From Falsiroseomonas stagni DSM 19981 (GTDB taxonomy: Bacteria > Pseudomonadota > Alphaproteobacteria > Acetobacterales > Acetobacteraceae), in assembly GCF_900114315.1 (NCBI RefSeq), contig NZ_FOSQ01000013.1, positions 1-64,000 of the forward strand: 64,000 nt of DNA, read 5' to 3'. Within the stretch, counting starts at the first letter, position 1; the number at the start of each line of letters is the position of its first letter. Below the pieces are notes generated by a model. It was not told the origin of the DNA, did not search any database, and saw only the letters and a program-made list of their open reading frames with translations. The translations under genes and the position numbers were made by a program. Below are positions 8,969-17,520 of this stretch, one piece after another.

Positions 8969-9730
8969 ATGACGGAGACCAACCCCATCGCCTGCCTTCT
9001 CGTCATCGGCAACGAGGTGCTGTCCGGCCGCACGCAGGACGCCAACATCAAGTTCCTGGCGACGCGACTCGGGGAGATCGGGATCCCGCTGCGGGAGGTC
9101 CGCGTGATCCCCGACGTGAAGGACACCATCGTCGCGACGGTGAACGAGGTCCGCCGCAGATTCGACCATGTCTTCACCACCGGCGGCATCGGCCCGACCC
9201 ATGACGACATCACGAGCGAATGCATCGCCGCCGCCTTCGGCGTGCCGTGGGAACCGCATCCGGAGGCCTGGGGACGGCTGGAGCGCCACTACAAGCCCGG
9301 GGAGTTCAACGCCGCCCGCCAGCGCATGGGCACCATGCCGCGCGGCGCGGCGCTGATCGACAACGCCATCTCCATCGCCCCGGGCTTCTCGATGGAAAAT
9401 GTCCACGTCATGGCCGGCGTGCCGCGCATCATGCAGGCGATGTTCGAGGCGCTGGCGCCCACGCTCCAGGGCGGGCCGCCCATCGCGTCGCGCACCGTGC
9501 ACGCCAATGGCGTGATGGAGGGGCGGATTGCGGAGGGGCTGGCGGATATCCAGCAGCGGTGGCCCGACCTCGATATCGGCAGCTACCCCTACTACCGGAT
9601 GGGCGGCGGCGGCGTGGCGCTGGTGGCCAAGGGAAGCGACCCGGACGCGGTGGACGCGGCCTCCGCCGCCATTACCATGCTGCTGCGCGCCATCGGCAGC
9701 CAGCCCGTGCAGGGGGAGCCACCCGTCTGA
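8969..9730 (+). CDS. CinA-like competence/damage-inducible protein (MoaB/MogA fold)
   Basis: A 253-residue single-domain protein with the molybdopterin-binding fold of CinA N-termini. It opens with ACLLVIGNEVLSGRTQDAN and carries the TTGGIGPTHDDIT loop and the GFSMENVHVMAGVP block, all canonical. The C-terminal nicotinamide-nucleotide amidase domain of full CinA is absent. Relatives are annotated as ADP-ribose or FAD pyrophosphatase-like, but the physiological role is unsettled. The ribosome site TGAGGA lies before the ATG at 8969. The gene follows the GNAT-Nudix gene by 62 nt on the same strand. Confidence 0.9.
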   Translation: MTETNPIACLLVIGNEVLSGRTQDANIKFLATRLGEIGIPLREVRVIPDVKDTIVATVNEVRRRFDHVFTTGGIGPTHDDITSECIAAAFGVPWEPHPEAWGRLERHYKPGEFNAARQRMGTMPRGAALIDNAISIAPGFSMENVHVMAGVPRIMQAMFEALAPTLQGGPPIASRTVHANGVMEGRIAEGLADIQQRWPDLDIGSYPYYRMGGGGVALVAKGSDPDAVDAASAAITMLLRAIGSQPVQGEPPV

Positions 9731-9914
9731 GGCGAAGGGTTCAAGCCATGGTCCGGGGGGGCGTCCATGCCGCCAGCGCGGGGGCGACATGCACGCTCCT
9801 GCCCACTATTGCGCGACGCGGGACCACCCCCATCTGGCCTGCTGAGGAAGGCGCCGTGACGCGGCGGCGCGACAAGACAGACGCCGCATCCAGACGCCAT
9901 CAGGAAGCAAGACC

Positions 9915-10553
9915 GTGAACATCCAGACCCCCGCCAGCCTCGCCGACCCCCAGGCATCCACCATCCAGCGCCCGTCCCGGGCCGAAGCGGAAGCCGCCGT
10001 CCGCACCCTGCTGCTCTGGGCCGGCGACGACCCGAACCGCGAGGGCCTGGTCGATACCCCCGCCCGCGTCGCCCGCGCCTATGAGGAATTCTTCGGCGGC
10101 TACGAGGTCGACCCCGTCGAACTCCTCGCCCGCTCCTTCGAGGAGACGGACGGCTACGACGAGATGGTCGTGCTGCGCGACATCCGCCTGGAATCGCATT
10201 GCGAACATCACCTGGTGCCGATCATCGGGCGCGCGCACATCGCCTACATCCCCGATGGCCGGGTCGTCGGCATCTCCAAGCTCGCCCGCGTGCTGGAAGC
10301 CTATGCCAAGCGCCTGCAGATCCAGGAGAAGCTGACGGCGCAGGTGGCGAACACAATCGAGACGGTGCTGAAGCCCAAGGGCGTCGCCGTGGTGATCGAG
10401 GCGCAGCACCAGTGCATGACCACCCGCGGCATCCACAAACCCGGTGTCAGCATGGTCACGTCCCGCATGCTCGGCGCCTTCCGCGACGATGCCTCCACGC
10501 GCCGCGAGTTCCTCGCGATGATCGGCTCCCCGCGCCTCGGCGCGGAGGGGTAG
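9915..10553 (+). CDS. folE: GTP cyclohydrolase I
   Basis: A 212-residue enzyme converting GTP to dihydroneopterin triphosphate, the first step of tetrahydrofolate synthesis. The start is GTG at 9915 with AGGAAG upstream. Signatures are [18 protein letters not shown], the [19 protein letters not shown] zinc and catalytic region, [19 protein letters not shown], and [14 protein letters not shown] with the second zinc Cys. Full length for a type IA enzyme. It stands as its own unit, with a strong hairpin 20 nt after the stop. Confidence 0.98.
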   Translation: MNIQTPASLADPQASTIQRPSRAEAEAAVRTLLLWAGDDPNREGLVDTPARVARAYEEFFGGYEVDPVELLARSFEETDGYDEMVVLRDIRLESHCEHHLVPIIGRAHIAYIPDGRVVGISKLARVLEAYAKRLQIQEKLTAQVANTIETVLKPKGVAVVIEAQHQCMTTRGIHKPGVSMVTSRMLGAFRDDASTRREFLAMIGSPRLGAEG

Positions 10554-10572
10554 CCCCGCCACCCCGGACGAT

Positions 10573-10605
10573 CGACCTGCGGCCGCCATCAATGGCCGCA
10601 GGTCG
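10573..10605 (+). terminator. Hairpin after folE
   Basis: CGACCTGCGGCC (10573-10584) and GGCCGCAGGTCG (10594-10605) form a perfect 12-bp stem with a 9-nt loop. No T-run follows. A second smaller stem GGCAGG/CCTGCC lies at 10705-10721, upstream of the octapeptide gene. Confidence 0.7.
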
Positions 10606-10795
10606 CGCATCCCCGCCGCCGGCCCGGCGGCGGAGACGGCCCGCCCTGATGGCGCGCTGCCGGCCGGACCAGCCGGCCACCAACGGAATCTTCACCATCG
10701 CCACGGCAGGATAAGCCTGCCGCCCTGCTGCGCGGCCGCTTCGCTGGACGACGCCGGGCACCCCATCCGCCCGGCCGCGACGAGGGCAGAGGGCG

Positions 10796-13700
10796 ATGCA
10801 GGTCACGTCCATCATCCTGCGGGCCGCCGGGCAGACCCTGACGGTCAATACCCTGACGCCCGAGCAGGTCGGCAACCTCAGCGATGCCTTCCTGGCGCGG
10901 ATCACGCCGCAGGCGATCGCCGCCCTCGGCAATGACCAGCTGGCAGCCCTGACGCCGGCGGCGATCGGCAAGATCCAGGCCCGCGCCTGGACCGGCCTCT
11001 CCTCGACCCAGGCATCGGCGCTGGGCACCGCGCAACTCGCTGCCTTCGGGACGGCGGCGATCGCCGCCCTGCAGCCGCAGACGGTCGGCGCCCTGGGCTC
11101 CACCCAACTCGCGGCCCTCGCCCCCTCCCAGGTCGCCGCCATCCCGCCCACCGGCATCGCCGCCCTCTCCCCGGACCGGATCGCCAGCCTCTCCGCCACC
11201 CAGGCGGGCGCCCTGGGTGCCCGGCAGGTCGCGGCGCTCCGGCCCGTGGCGGCCGCCGCGCTCAGTGCGGAGGCCCTCGGCGCGATCGGCACCGCGGCGC
11301 TGGCGGCCATGCAGACGGGCAGCATCGCGGCACTCGGCACCGACCAGATCGCGGCCCTGTCCACGGCGCAGCTGGGCAGCCTGACGCGCCAGCAGACCGC
11401 CGCGCTGAAGCCCGCCCAGGTGGCCGCGCTGGGCACGGCGCAGATCGCTTCCCTCTCCCCCACCGCCACGGCCGGGCTGAGGACCATCACCGTCGCCAGG
11501 CTCTCCGCGGATGCGCTGGGCGCGCTGTCCACCGCCCAGCTGGCGGCGATGGAGGGGCGGCAGCTGGCAGCGATCGCCGCCGATGATCTCGCGGATCTCT
11601 CGGGCGCCCAGCTCGCCGCCATCAGTGCCTCCGCCATGGCGCTGCTGACGGTGGGCCAGATGGCGGCCTTGGGCACGGAGGATCTGGACGCGCTGACCAC
11701 CGGGCAGATCAGGGCCCTCGGCCGCGCGCAGGTCGAGGCCTTCTCGGCGGCGGAGGTCGCCTCCCTGGAAACCGCGCAGCTCGTCGCCCTGTCCGCCGCG
11801 GGGATGGCGGGGCTGGAGGCGGAGGATTTCGCGGCCCTTTCCAGTCATCAGCTCCGCGCCTTCACCAGCACGCAGATGGCATCGCTCCGCGCCGCGCAGG
11901 TCGGCGCCCTGTCATCCACGGCCATCGCCGCGCTGCGACCGGACCAGGTGGCCGCGCTGTCGCCGACTGCGCTGGCCGCGCTTTCCTCCGATGCCTTCGC
12001 GGCGCTGGGGACGGAAACGCTTGCCGCGCTCCGGCTGCCGCAGATCCGCGCGCTGGGATCGACGCAGATGGCGGCCCTCGGCTCCGCCAGCCTGGCCGCG
12101 CTGAGCGCCAGCCAGGTGGCGATGCTGGGTTCCGCCGCGCTGGCGGGCCTGTCGACCACGGCGGTGCGGGGCCTGACCGTCGATGCGCTGGATGGGCTGT
12201 CCGCCGGCGCGCTGGGTGGAATGCCGCCCGCGACGCTGGCGGCGCTGTCCACCACGCAGGTGGCGGGGCTGTTGCCGCGGCAGCTGGCGGGCCTCGGCTC
12301 CGCCCAGGTGGCGGCGCTGGCCAGCACGGCCATCGCGGCGCTGACCACGACCCAGGTCGCGGCCCTCTCCTCCACCGGCATCGCGGGACTGTCGGCCGAT
12401 GCGGCCGCGGCGCTGTCCACCATGGGCCTGGCGGCGCTGGGGCGGCCGCAGATCGCCGCCCTGTCCAGCACCGCCTTCGCCGCGCTGACCACGACGCAGA
12501 TCGCCACGCTGACGACGACCCAGATCGGCGGCCTGACCGCCACCCAGGGCGCGGCGCTGACGACCGAGGCCCTGGCCGCGCTGGGCACGGCGGGCCTGGC
12601 CGCCCTGCCGCCCAGCGCCCTCTCCGGCCTGCTGCCGACAAGGCTGGCGAGCCTGTCCACCGAACGCCTGGCATCGCTCTCGACCACGCAGATCGCCGGC
12701 CTGACGGCCTCCCAGGTCGAGGCGCTGGATTCCGCCCGAATCGGCGCGCTGACGACGACGCAGCTCGGCGCCCTCACCCGCGTGCAGGCCACGGGGCTGA
12801 CCTCCACCGTGCTGGCCGGCTTCTCCACCGGGCAATGGGCGGCGCTGTCCAGCAAGGCGGTCGCCGGCCTGTCATCGGGGGCGATTGCCGCGCTGGACCC
12901 GGGGGAGGTCGCCGCCCTGTCCTCCGCCGCCATCGGCGCGCTGCGCCCGGCCACGCTCGCCGCGCTGGGCACGGCGCATCTGGCGGCGCTCAACACCACG
13001 CAGGTCAGTGCCCTCGATGCCGGGCAGGCCGGGGCGCTGGCGGCGGAGGACATGGCCGCCATCGGGACCGCCGGGCTTGTCGCGCTGTCGAGCAGCGCCA
13101 TCCGCGGCCTGTCCACGGCGGCGATCGGGGCGCTGGATGCCGGCTTCCTCTCCGCCCTGTCCACGGCGGGACTCGCGGCGCTGACCTCCAGCCAGGGTGC
13201 GGCGTTGCAGGCTGGCGCGGTGGTGGCGCAGGGCACGGCACGGCTGGCCGTGCTGGCGCCGGCCGTGATCGGCGGGCTGCAACCCGGCGCGGTGGCGGCA
13301 CTGGCCAGCACACAATTGCAGTCGCTGGGCACGAGCCAGGTGGCGGCGCTGGGCTCCGCCGCCCTGGCGGCACTGTCCTCCACGCAGGTGGCGGCGCTGT
13401 CCTCCGCGCAATTCGGGGCGCTGTCCTCGGCGGCGATCGGTGGGCTCGACCCGGACAGCGTCACCGCCCGGCTTGGCGCGATGACCACCACGCAGGTCGC
13501 GGGGCTTGTCTCGACGCAGGTGGCGGCGCTGGGCAGCTCGGCGGTCGCGGGCCTTGCCTCCACCGCCCTCGCCGCGCTGGGATCCAGCGCGATCGCGGGG
13601 CTGAGCACCGACTCGCTCGCGGCGCTCGGCAGCGGGATCACGGGGCTGACGAGCGCCCAGATGCGCGGCCTCGGCTCCGCGCAGATGGCCGCCTTCACGA

Positions 13701-14209
13701 CGGCGACGCTGGGCGCGCTATCCGCCGCGCAGATCGGCGCGCTGGGCTATTCGGCGACGCGGGCGCTGACGACGGAACAGATCGGCGTGCTCGACACCGC
13801 GCAGATCGCCGGGCTGGGCACGGTGCAGATGCTGGCGCTGACCACGGACCAGCTGGGCGCCTTCACCACCACCCAGCTGCGCGCCCTGACAACGACGCAG
13901 ATCGCCGCCCTGACCACGGCGCAGGTGGCGTCGCTGACCACGGAGGCACTGGCGGCGCTGGGGCCGGAGGATACGCCGGGGCTGACCACGCTCCAGCTCC
14001 AGGCGCTGGCGCCCACGGATATCGGCGTGCTGGGCGCGGAGGCCTTCGCCGCGATGCAGCCCGGGACGCTGGCCGGGCTGGATCATGGCCAGCTGGCGGC
14101 GGTGACGACGGCGCAGCTGGCCGCGATCCGCGCCCGCCAGGTTGCCGCCTTCACCCAGGCGCAGCTGCAGCAGTTCAGCGAACCGCAGCTGGCGGCCCTC
14201 TATGGCTAG
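10796..14209 (+). CDS. Giant octapeptide-repeat protein (about 140 units of 8 residues)
   Basis: A 1137-residue protein of unrecognised function. After about 20 N-terminal residues (MQVTSIILRAAGQTLTVNTL, not a clear signal peptide), essentially the whole chain is an 8-residue repeat of form [V/I/L]-A-A-L-[S/T/G]-[T/S]-[T/A]-[Q/E/A], for example VAALSTTQ or IAALTTTQ. The hydrophobic anchor keeps its phase to the C-terminus with only two visible breaks, a 12-residue unit (VTARLGAMTTTQ) and a 7-residue unit (LAALGSG). S/T-x-x-Q/E before a short hydrophobic segment resembles a helix N-cap box, so a compact solenoid or fibre is plausible but inferred. DNA-level units have diverged, arguing for an old, maintained array. 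The same repeat sits inside the DUF1217 protein of the flagellar cluster. The gene is monocistronic; its stop overlaps the convergent ridA-family stop. Confidence 0.85.
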   Translation: MQVTSIILRAAGQTLTVNTLTPEQVGNLSDAFLARITPQAIAALGNDQLAALTPAAIGKIQARAWTGLSSTQASALGTAQLAAFGTAAIAALQPQTVGALGSTQLAALAPSQVAAIPPTGIAALSPDRIASLSATQAGALGARQVAALRPVAAAALSAEALGAIGTAALAAMQTGSIAALGTDQIAALSTAQLGSLTRQQTAALKPAQVAALGTAQIASLSPTATAGLRTITVARLSADALGALSTAQLAAMEGRQLAAIAADDLADLSGAQLAAISASAMALLTVGQMAALGTEDLDALTTGQIRALGRAQVEAFSAAEVASLETAQLVALSAAGMAGLEAEDFAALSSHQLRAFTSTQMASLRAAQVGALSSTAIAALRPDQVAALSPTALAALSSDAFAALGTETLAALRLPQIRALGSTQMAALGSASLAALSASQVAMLGSAALAGLSTTAVRGLTVDALDGLSAGALGGMPPATLAALSTTQVAGLLPRQLAGLGSAQVAALASTAIAALTTTQVAALSSTGIAGLSADAAAALSTMGLAALGRPQIAALSSTAFAALTTTQIATLTTTQIGGLTATQGAALTTEALAALGTAGLAALPPSALSGLLPTRLASLSTERLASLSTTQIAGLTASQVEALDSARIGALTTTQLGALTRVQATGLTSTVLAGFSTGQWAALSSKAVAGLSSGAIAALDPGEVAALSSAAIGALRPATLAALGTAHLAALNTTQVSALDAGQAGALAAEDMAAIGTAGLVALSSSAIRGLSTAAIGALDAGFLSALSTAGLAALTSSQGAALQAGAVVAQGTARLAVLAPAVIGGLQPGAVAALASTQLQSLGTSQVAALGSAALAALSSTQVAALSSAQFGALSSAAIGGLDPDSVTARLGAMTTTQVAGLVSTQVAALGSSAVAGLASTALAALGSSAIAGLSTDSLAALGSGITGLTSAQMRGLGSAQMAAFTTATLGALSAAQIGALGYSATRALTTEQIGVLDTAQIAGLGTVQMLALTTDQLGAFTTTQLRALTTTQIAALTTAQVASLTTEALAALGPEDTPGLTTLQLQALAPTDIGVLGAEAFAAMQPGTLAGLDHGQLAAVTTAQLAAIRARQVAAFTQAQLQQFSEPQLAALYG

Positions 14210-14592
14210 GCGACAGCTTCCGCTTCCACCTCGAACACGAAGCGCGGGTCGGCCAGGCCCGCCACGACCAGCAGCGTGCTGGTGGGGGCGAGGGTGCCGA
14301 GGAACTTCTCCCGCTCCGCCCGCCACGGCCCGATCAGGGCGCGGTCGGTCAGGAAGACGCCCATCTTCACGATATTGGCAGGCCCCATGCCATGGGCGGC
14401 CAGGATGGCGCCGAGATTGGCCAGCGCCTGGGCGATCTGCGCCTCCCCGCCCGACGCGATGCTGCCATCGGGCCGGACGCCGATCTGCCCGGAGATGACG
14501 AGGCGCCGGCCCGGCCCCTCCACCAGCGCGGCATGGGAGTAGCGAGACCCCGGGGCATGGACGCCGTCCGGGTTGGTGAAGGTGACGGGCAT
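14206..14592 (-). CDS. RidA/YjgF family enamine-imine deaminase-like protein
   Basis: A 128-residue protein of the RidA superfamily, whose members hydrolyse reactive enamines and imines from PLP enzymes. The fold-typical blocks are GPGRRLVISGQIGVRPDG, QIAQALANLGAILAAHGMGPANIVKMGVFLTD (active-site side), and a C-terminal LADPRFVFEVEAEAV in which Arg sits where the substrate carboxylate is bound. GAGGAG precedes the ATG at 14592. Its stop codon overlaps that of the convergent giant repeat gene. It follows the lipoprotein gene by 21 nt, so the two are probably one transcript. Confidence 0.9.
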   Translation of the reverse strand: MPVTFTNPDGVHAPGSRYSHAALVEGPGRRLVISGQIGVRPDGSIASGGEAQIAQALANLGAILAAHGMGPANIVKMGVFLTDRALIGPWRAEREKFLGTLAPTSTLLVVAGLADPRFVFEVEAEAVA

Positions 14593-14613
14593 GATGTCGC
14601 TCCTCAGAGTCTC

Positions 14614-15294
14614 TCAGCGGGGCCGGGTGGCGGAGAGGTCCTCGCGCTCCACCGTCTCCGGCGCGGGCGCGGCGGGGGTGGTGACGGCTTCCTGCATCCA
14701 GGCGCGCAGCGTGCGGCGGACCTGGAACTCGAACTCCACATTCAGCTGGTCCATCGCCTCCCGCACCACATCCTCCGCCGCGCGGGCACGGGCGCCGGGG
14801 GTGGCGCCATCGGGCAGCGTCCGGCCGCGCCGGGCCTCGGCCTCCACGAAGGCGACGCGCCGGCCCTCCGGCGACAGGATCTCCAGCCGGCAGAGCAGCT
14901 GGCAGGTCAGGCGTTCCCCGGGTTCCCCGGCAAACAGGCTGGTCAGGCCACCCCCGCCCGACAGGCGTTCGCGGGTGAAGCGGGCCTGGCTGATGATGAA
15001 GCGGCCCTGGCCCTCCGTCCCGACAGGCACCAGGCGTTCATCCGCCATGCGCCGCATCTCCACATCCGGCCGCAGCGCGGGCGCGGGGTTGGAGAGCTGG
15101 ACAGCACCGGGCAGCGGGTCCGCGACCTCGATATCCTGCACATTGAGGCGCAGCGGCGTCAGGTGCCGGTAGCCGGAGACGAGGGGCGGCAGGGCGACGG
15201 GTTCGGAATCCCCGCCACAGGCGGCAAGGCCTATCGGCAGCAACAGCGGCGCCTTCAGCAGCGAGCGGCGCATCATGGTCGTATTCGGGGGCAT
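14614..15294 (-). CDS. Conserved envelope lipoprotein of unknown function
   Basis: A 226-residue protein with a signal peptide and lipobox (LPIGLAAC, lipidated Cys26). The mature part opens with a Pro-rich stretch, then a compact domain (residues of about 45-200) containing VEMRRMADERLVPVGTEGQG and CQLLCRLEILSPEGRRVAFVEAEA, with predicted alternating strands and helices. I cannot place it in a named family with certainty. The start at 15294 has GGAGG about 11 nt upstream; in-frame ATGs at 15276 and 15273 are possible alternatives. Confidence 0.75.
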   Translation of the reverse strand: MPPNTTMMRRSLLKAPLLLPIGLAACGGDSEPVALPPLVSGYRHLTPLRLNVQDIEVADPLPGAVQLSNPAPALRPDVEMRRMADERLVPVGTEGQGRFIISQARFTRERLSGGGGLTSLFAGEPGERLTCQLLCRLEILSPEGRRVAFVEAEARRGRTLPDGATPGARARAAEDVVREAMDQLNVEFEFQVRRTLRAWMQEAVTTPAAPAPETVEREDLSATRPR

Positions 15295-15364
15295 GGGATG
15301 GGGGGCCTCCGGCAGGAATGGGCGAGACTAGACACGGGGCGCGCCCGATGGGCAACGGGCGTGG

Positions 15365-16342
15365 TCAGGCCCGCCCGGCCTGGCCGCGCACTTCCGCGCG
15401 GTCGAAGCGGAAATCCACCGCGCAGAACTCGCAGGTCATGGTGATGGCGCCGGCTTCCGCCATGTGGTCCAGATCCTCCTGCCCGAAGCTTTCCAGCACG
15501 GAGGCCAGGCGCGCGCGGGAACAGCGGCAGCCGAAGGACAGGGCCCGGGCGCCGGCGGCGGCCACGCCTTCCGCATGGAACAGGCGATGCAGCAACTGGT
15601 CGGGCGTCAGCGCATCATCCAGCAATTCGGCCGGCGTGACGGTGGAGGCGAGGATCTGGGCGGTGCGCCAGGCTTCCTCATGCGCCTCCGAATCCAGCGC
15701 GGCGCCGATGCCGCCATCGGCGGCGACGCGTTCGATCACCAGCGCGCTGGCGCGCCAGCCGGAGAGGCTGCGGCCGCAGGCCAGCCACACCTGGCTTTTC
15801 AGCTGCTCGGAATTCTCGAAATAGGCGCCGGTCATGCTGGCCAGGCTGTCGCCCTCGATCGCGACGATGCCCTGGTAGCGATCCATGTCCGGCCCCTGGT
15901 CGCAGGTGAAGGCCAGGTAGCCATCGCCCAGCAATTGCTTGGCGCTGGGCTGGGGGTGTTCGGCCAGCAGGGCGTCGAGCTTTTCCGCATCCACCTTGGC
16001 CGTGCCGCGCAGCGCGCCACCATCGGTGCAATCCGCCAGCAGCATGGTGACCGGGCCATTGCCCTTGGCCTGGAGGCTGAAGGAGCCCTTGTATTTCAGG
16101 GCCGTGGCCAGCGCCGCCGTCAGCGCCAGCGCCTCTCCCATCAGTTTCAGCACGGTGGGGTGCTGGCTGTGGCGACCGAGCAGCGCATCGGCCAGCGCAC
16201 CCAACCGCACCAGGCGCCCACGGACGGGCTGTTCCTCCAGGTGGAAGGGCAGCACGCCGCGCGGCACGACGATATCCGGCACCGGCGGGCGGTCATGGTT
16301 CAGGAAGGCGGGCGTGGCGGGGGACGACGTCGGATCGATCAC
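15365..16342 (-). CDS. hslO: Redox-regulated chaperone Hsp33
   Basis: A 325-residue cytosolic holdase that is activated by oxidation. The start is GTG at 16342. The N-terminal substrate-binding domain (residues of about 25-235) shows the ALTAALATALKYKGSFSLQ region typical of Hsp33. The C-terminal zinc switch has its four cysteines: GCRCS (C-x-C) and TCEFC (C-x-x-C). In many alphaproteobacteria hslO follows argDF; here it is separated from them by about 12 kb. The nearest gene on the same strand upstream is bamF. Confidence 0.96.
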   Translation of the reverse strand: MIDPTSSPATPAFLNHDRPPVPDIVVPRGVLPFHLEEQPVRGRLVRLGALADALLGRHSQHPTVLKLMGEALALTAALATALKYKGSFSLQAKGNGPVTMLLADCTDGGALRGTAKVDAEKLDALLAEHPQPSAKQLLGDGYLAFTCDQGPDMDRYQGIVAIEGDSLASMTGAYFENSEQLKSQVWLACGRSLSGWRASALVIERVAADGGIGAALDSEAHEEAWRTAQILASTVTPAELLDDALTPDQLLHRLFHAEGVAAAGARALSFGCRCSRARLASVLESFGQEDLDHMAEAGAITMTCEFCAVDFRFDRAEVRGQAGRA

Positions 16343-16471
16343 GGGCAGCTACCAGTCGGGGAGGGTAAGCTGCCTAGATAGGGGCGATGCGCGCGAAGGC
16401 CCAGGGGCTGGGCGCAGGGGCGTGGCGCATGGGCTGGGCGCGCCCGCCGCCCGCCGCCCGTCACGCCGGGA

Positions 16472-17026
16472 TCAGAACAGCCGGTTCAGGATGCCGGTGC
16501 GGCTGTTGGTGGTGGCGGGCTGCTGGATGGGCGTGGTGCCCTCCGTCGTCTCCCGCCCCAGCGCCGCATTCTCCCGCAGCCGCTGGGCTTCGCGCGCCGA
16601 GTCGACGGCGGTGCCGGGCGGCGGAGCCTCGCGCCAGAACATCAGGCGGTCGACGACGCTGCGCTCCGGCCGGTCCAGCCGCAGGCTTTCCGCATCGACG
16701 GCACGGCGGACATCGCCGCTGACGGGACCGCCGGCCTGGGCCAGCAGCGCGCGTTCCGCCCCCGAGGGCGCCGCGGCGGTGGCACCCGCCGCGCCGCCGA
16801 GGATCGCGGCCGGCGCGCGGGCCTGGTCCTGCGGCCGGGGGGCGCCCGGCGTGGGGGGCGGCAGGTCCGACATGCGCGGCGGCACGGAGAGCGGCGCGCG
16901 GGTCGTGACCTGGAATTCATCCGGCGGGTCCCGCGTGAAGCCGAGGGACCGGGCGGTGTCGCCGCCGCAGCCCGCGAGCGTCACGACCAGCGGCAAGCCG
17001 AGCAGGAGGGTGCGGATACGGTTCAT
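16472..17026 (-). CDS. bamF: DUF3035 / BamF-type outer-membrane assembly lipoprotein
   Basis: A 184-residue lipoprotein with lipobox VTLAGC (Cys20). The conserved RSLGFTRDPPDEFQV and TRAPLSVPP block right after the signal is the DUF3035 signature, described in alphaproteobacteria as the BamF subunit of the beta-barrel assembly machine. The rest is Pro/Ala-rich and low in complexity up to a C-terminal GILNRLF. The start overlaps the lspA stop by 4 nt (ATGA), so the lipoprotein and the peptidase that processes it are translated together. The Bam role itself is family knowledge, not seen here. Confidence 0.85.
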   Translation of the reverse strand: MNRIRTLLLGLPLVVTLAGCGGDTARSLGFTRDPPDEFQVTTRAPLSVPPRMSDLPPPTPGAPRPQDQARAPAAILGGAAGATAAAPSGAERALLAQAGGPVSGDVRRAVDAESLRLDRPERSVVDRLMFWREAPPPGTAVDSAREAQRLRENAALGRETTEGTTPIQQPATTNSRTGILNRLF

Positions 17027-17520
17027 GGCGTCTGATCCTTACCGCCGCCTGAGGGCCGGAACAAGGCATCCGCGAGCAGGCAGCAGACGCCGATCACGAT
17101 GGCGGCATCCGCCACGTTGAACACATACCAGTGCCACCCCCAGGCATGGGCGTCGGCGAAATCCGCCACGGCCCCGAAGCGGGCGCGGTCGATGACGTTC
17201 CCGATCGCGCCGCCGACCACCGCGCCGAGCGCCAGGGCCGTGAGGCGGTTCTCCGCCCGCGCCATCCAGCGCAGCAGGAAGCCCGCGATGGCGAGCGCCA
17301 TGACGCCGAGCGCGATCTGGGTCCAGAGGCCGTCGCCCGCGAACATCCCGAAGGTGACGCCGCGGTTCCAGACCATGGTCAGGTCGAAGCCGAAGGGCCC
17401 CCAGGCAAAAAGCGGGATGTGCCCGACCTGCGGCAGCCCGACCTCATAGAGGATGTACCATTTGGAGACCTGGTCGGCGACCAGGACCGCGATGGCGAGG
17501 ATCAGGCCGATTCGCAGCAT
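17023..17520 (-). CDS. lspA: Lipoprotein signal peptidase (signal peptidase II)
   Basis: A 165-residue inner-membrane aspartyl protease that cleaves prolipoproteins before the lipidated Cys. Four membrane segments are apparent. The catalytic signatures are VIDRARFG (first Asp) and FNVADAAIVIG (second Asp), with MVWNRGVTFGM ahead. The start at 17520 overlaps the ileS stop by one base; the longer frame to 17610 is antisense-like extension into ileS. The ileS-lspA-bamF order is a common alphaproteobacterial operon. Confidence 0.96.
   Translation of the reverse strand: MLRIGLILAIAVLVADQVSKWYILYEVGLPQVGHIPLFAWGPFGFDLTMVWNRGVTFGMFAGDGLWTQIALGVMALAIAGFLLRWMARAENRLTALALGAVVGGAIGNVIDRARFGAVADFADAHAWGWHWYVFNVADAAIVIGVCCLLADALFRPSGGGKDQTP

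Noticed and set aside
10456-11848. Minus-strand frames over the octapeptide gene
   Set aside because: They are periodic only because the sense strand is periodic; the sense frame has the ribosome site and full length.
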